Shown: in pieces, positions 7,742 through 8,740 of the stretch
Position numbering within the stretch: position 1 is the first letter of the stretch
Layout: every line of letters starts with the position of its first letter
Origin: CAYMLQ01 sp964390795
Lineage (GTDB): Bacteria > Verrucomicrobiota > Kiritimatiellia > RFP12 > UBA1067
Assembly: GCA_964390795.1 (NCBI GenBank)
Contig: CAYMLQ010000252.1
Coordinates: 1-8,740 of the forward strand
Direction of reading: 5' to 3'
DNA length: 8,740 bases
Made by a program: the position numbers and the translations under genes
Notes under the pieces: generated by a model
What the model saw: only the letters and a program-made list of their open reading frames with translations
Told to the model about the DNA's origin: nothing
Databases searched by the model: none

Positions 7742-7753
7742 CCTTCCTCCTCC
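7742..7753 (-). promoter_or_regulatory. Strong ribosome binding site for the Tat-exported oxidoreductase
   Basis: Read on the - strand, GGAGGAGGAAGG occupies almost all of the 24-bp space between the TAG stop of the upstream oxidoreductase gene and the ATG at 7736. It contains overlapping Shine-Dalgarno matches; the last GG is five bases from the ATG. The short gap leaves no room for a separate promoter and supports co-transcription of the pair. Confidence 0.7.
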
Positions 7754-7760
7754 ACTAGCA

Positions 7761-8740
7761 CTATACCTTCGGTTCGAAGCCTTCGCGTTTGAAGCCCTGC
7801 AGGAGCGCGGTCGCCTCGGGGCTGTTGCTGAAGACGCGCTTGTCGTTGTCCCAGACCAGCTCTTTTCCGGGGAAGCGCTGCGCGATGCACCCGAACAGGA
7901 GCGCCTCGGTCAGGCGGGCGGCGTATTCGAAGCGGCTGCCCGTGGCGTTGGGGGTGTGCGCCTTGCAGGCGTCGACCCACTCCTTGTAATGGTCGTACTG
8001 CCACTTGCCGGGATCTTCGATCAGCTTGTTGCAGGCGCGCTCGGCCTCCTTTGTTCCGGAACCGAACGGCTGGCCTCCGACCGCGATGGCTTGCGGCTTG
8101 CTGGAATGGGAGCCGCCGAGGGTGGTCGCCTTGGAGCCGACGATCATGCACCCGTTGTCGCCCACGTCCAGCTTCGGATGCGAGCCGACCGGACGCTTGG
8201 GAAGAATGCCGCTCTCGTACCAGTAGACGTTGACGCCTTTCGGGCAGGCCGGCGACGGCCCGAAGTGGTAATCGATGGTCGAGTACGTGGAATAGGCGAG
8301 GTCGGCGGGCTTGTCGCACCACGCCTTGACGGTCTCGGGCAGGCCCAGCTTCAAGACGAAGAACGCCGGGTCGAAATTGTGCACGGCCATGTCGCCGATG
8401 GCGCCGCAGCCGAAGTCGCACCAGCCGCGCCACGCGAAGGGCTGGTAGCCTTTGCCGTAAGGGCGCATCTTGGCCGGCCCGAGCCAGCAGTCCCAGTTGA
8501 AGCCCTCCGGGACTTTCTCTTCCTTCGGAAGGGCGGACATGCCTTGCGGCCACCACTTGCCTCCGGCGCGGTCCGTCCACGAGTGCACCTCCAAGATGTC
8601 GCCCCAGAACTGGCTCTCCATGAGCTTCTCATAGCGGAAAACGCCGGGGTGCCCCTGGTTGCCCATCTGCGTCACGACGCCGTATTTCTTGGCCGCCTCC
8701 ATCAGCATCTCGCACTCCTCGTACGAATGGGCGAGGGGCT
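7761..8740 (-). CDS. Gfo/Idh/MocA-family oxidoreductase, 5' end outside window (partial)
   Basis: The reading frame stays open to the right edge of the window. Residues before the internal Met at 8708 read P-L-A-H-S-Y-E-E-C-E, the continuation of the family's EKPL-H motif, so Met 8708 is not the start and the Rossmann nucleotide-binding half lies beyond 8740. The visible part, about 325 residues, holds the rest of the N-terminal domain (KKYGVVTQMGNQGH) and the C-terminal substrate domain: WLGPAKMRPYGKGYQPF, WRGWCDFGCGAIGDMAVHNFDPAF with the conserved GDM-x2-H-x2-D segment, and VYWYESGILPKRP. Whether it carries a Tat signal cannot be seen. It resembles the downstream gene in the same motifs and order, so the two are paralogues in one operon. 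The stop is TAG at 7761-7763. The substrate is not predictable; carbohydrate metabolism is likely from the family. Confidence 0.87.
   Translation of the reverse strand, partial: PLAHSYEECEMLMEAAKKYGVVTQMGNQGHPGVFRYEKLMESQFWGDILEVHSWTDRAGGKWWPQGMSALPKEEKVPEGFNWDCWLGPAKMRPYGKGYQPFAWRGWCDFGCGAIGDMAVHNFDPAFFVLKLGLPETVKAWCDKPADLAYSTYSTIDYHFGPSPACPKGVNVYWYESGILPKRPVGSHPKLDVGDNGCMIVGSKATTLGGSHSSKPQAIAVGGQPFGSGTKEAERACNKLIEDPGKWQYDHYKEWVDACKAHTPNATGSRFEYAARLTEALLFGCIAQRFPGKELVWDNDKRVFSNSPEATALLQGFKREGFEPKV

Noticed and set aside
7303..8580. 425-codon open frame on the - strand spanning the junction of the two oxidoreductase genes
   Set aside because: It is an alternate-frame shadow of high-GC codons. 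Its translation is Arg/Gln/Gly-rich without family motifs, and the two overlapping frames carry clear Gfo/Idh/MocA signatures.
7761..8708. Treating the right-hand oxidoreductase as a complete 315-aa protein starting at Met 8708
   Set aside because: The frame continues to the window edge, and the residues before that Met (PLAHSYEECE) are the conserved continuation of the family's EKP motif, so the true start is beyond 8740.

Overview
The window is GC-rich (my estimate is mid-60s percent), densely coding bacterial DNA. It resembles the PVC superphylum (Kiritimatiellota, Verrucomicrobiota, Lentisphaerota or Planctomycetota). The main clue is a pair of adjacent Gfo/Idh/MocA-family oxidoreductases, one with a twin-arginine signal, a family heavily expanded in those phyla. 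This placement is inferred from protein style, not from a marker gene.

Left two thirds (177-6274, + strand): a two-gene operon for an AddAB-type DNA-end-processing helicase-nuclease. The first gene is an AddB-like protein (997 aa) with a degenerate helicase-like front and a C-terminal RecB-family PD-(D/E)XK nuclease. The second is an AddA-like UvrD/RecB superfamily 1 helicase (1035 aa) with all the helicase motifs and its own C-terminal nuclease. The genes overlap by ATGA, and a GGAGG ribosome binding site for the second lies inside the first. Together they should form a heterodimer that unwinds and trims double-strand DNA ends for recombinational repair. The last ~30 codons of addB coincide with a strongly palindromic stretch and look like a non-conserved tail.

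Middle (6275-6404): the two transcription units converge here. The gap holds an AT-richer palindromic element built from six copies of a 13-base unit, three in each orientation. It can fold into a hairpin with a perfect 20-bp stem and may act as a bidirectional terminator.

Right third (6405-8740, - strand): two tandem, related Gfo/Idh/MocA oxidoreductase genes transcribed leftward, 24 bp apart. The upstream gene is cut by the window edge and lacks most of its N-terminal NAD(P)-binding domain. The downstream gene is complete and begins with a Tat signal peptide, so it is probably exported. They likely act on sugars or sugar derivatives; the exact substrate cannot be read from sequence.

The first 176 bases are a short leader without a supported gene. 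I found no tRNA, rRNA, CRISPR array, transposase or phage gene. Apart from the palindromic elements, this is an ordinary chromosomal region.
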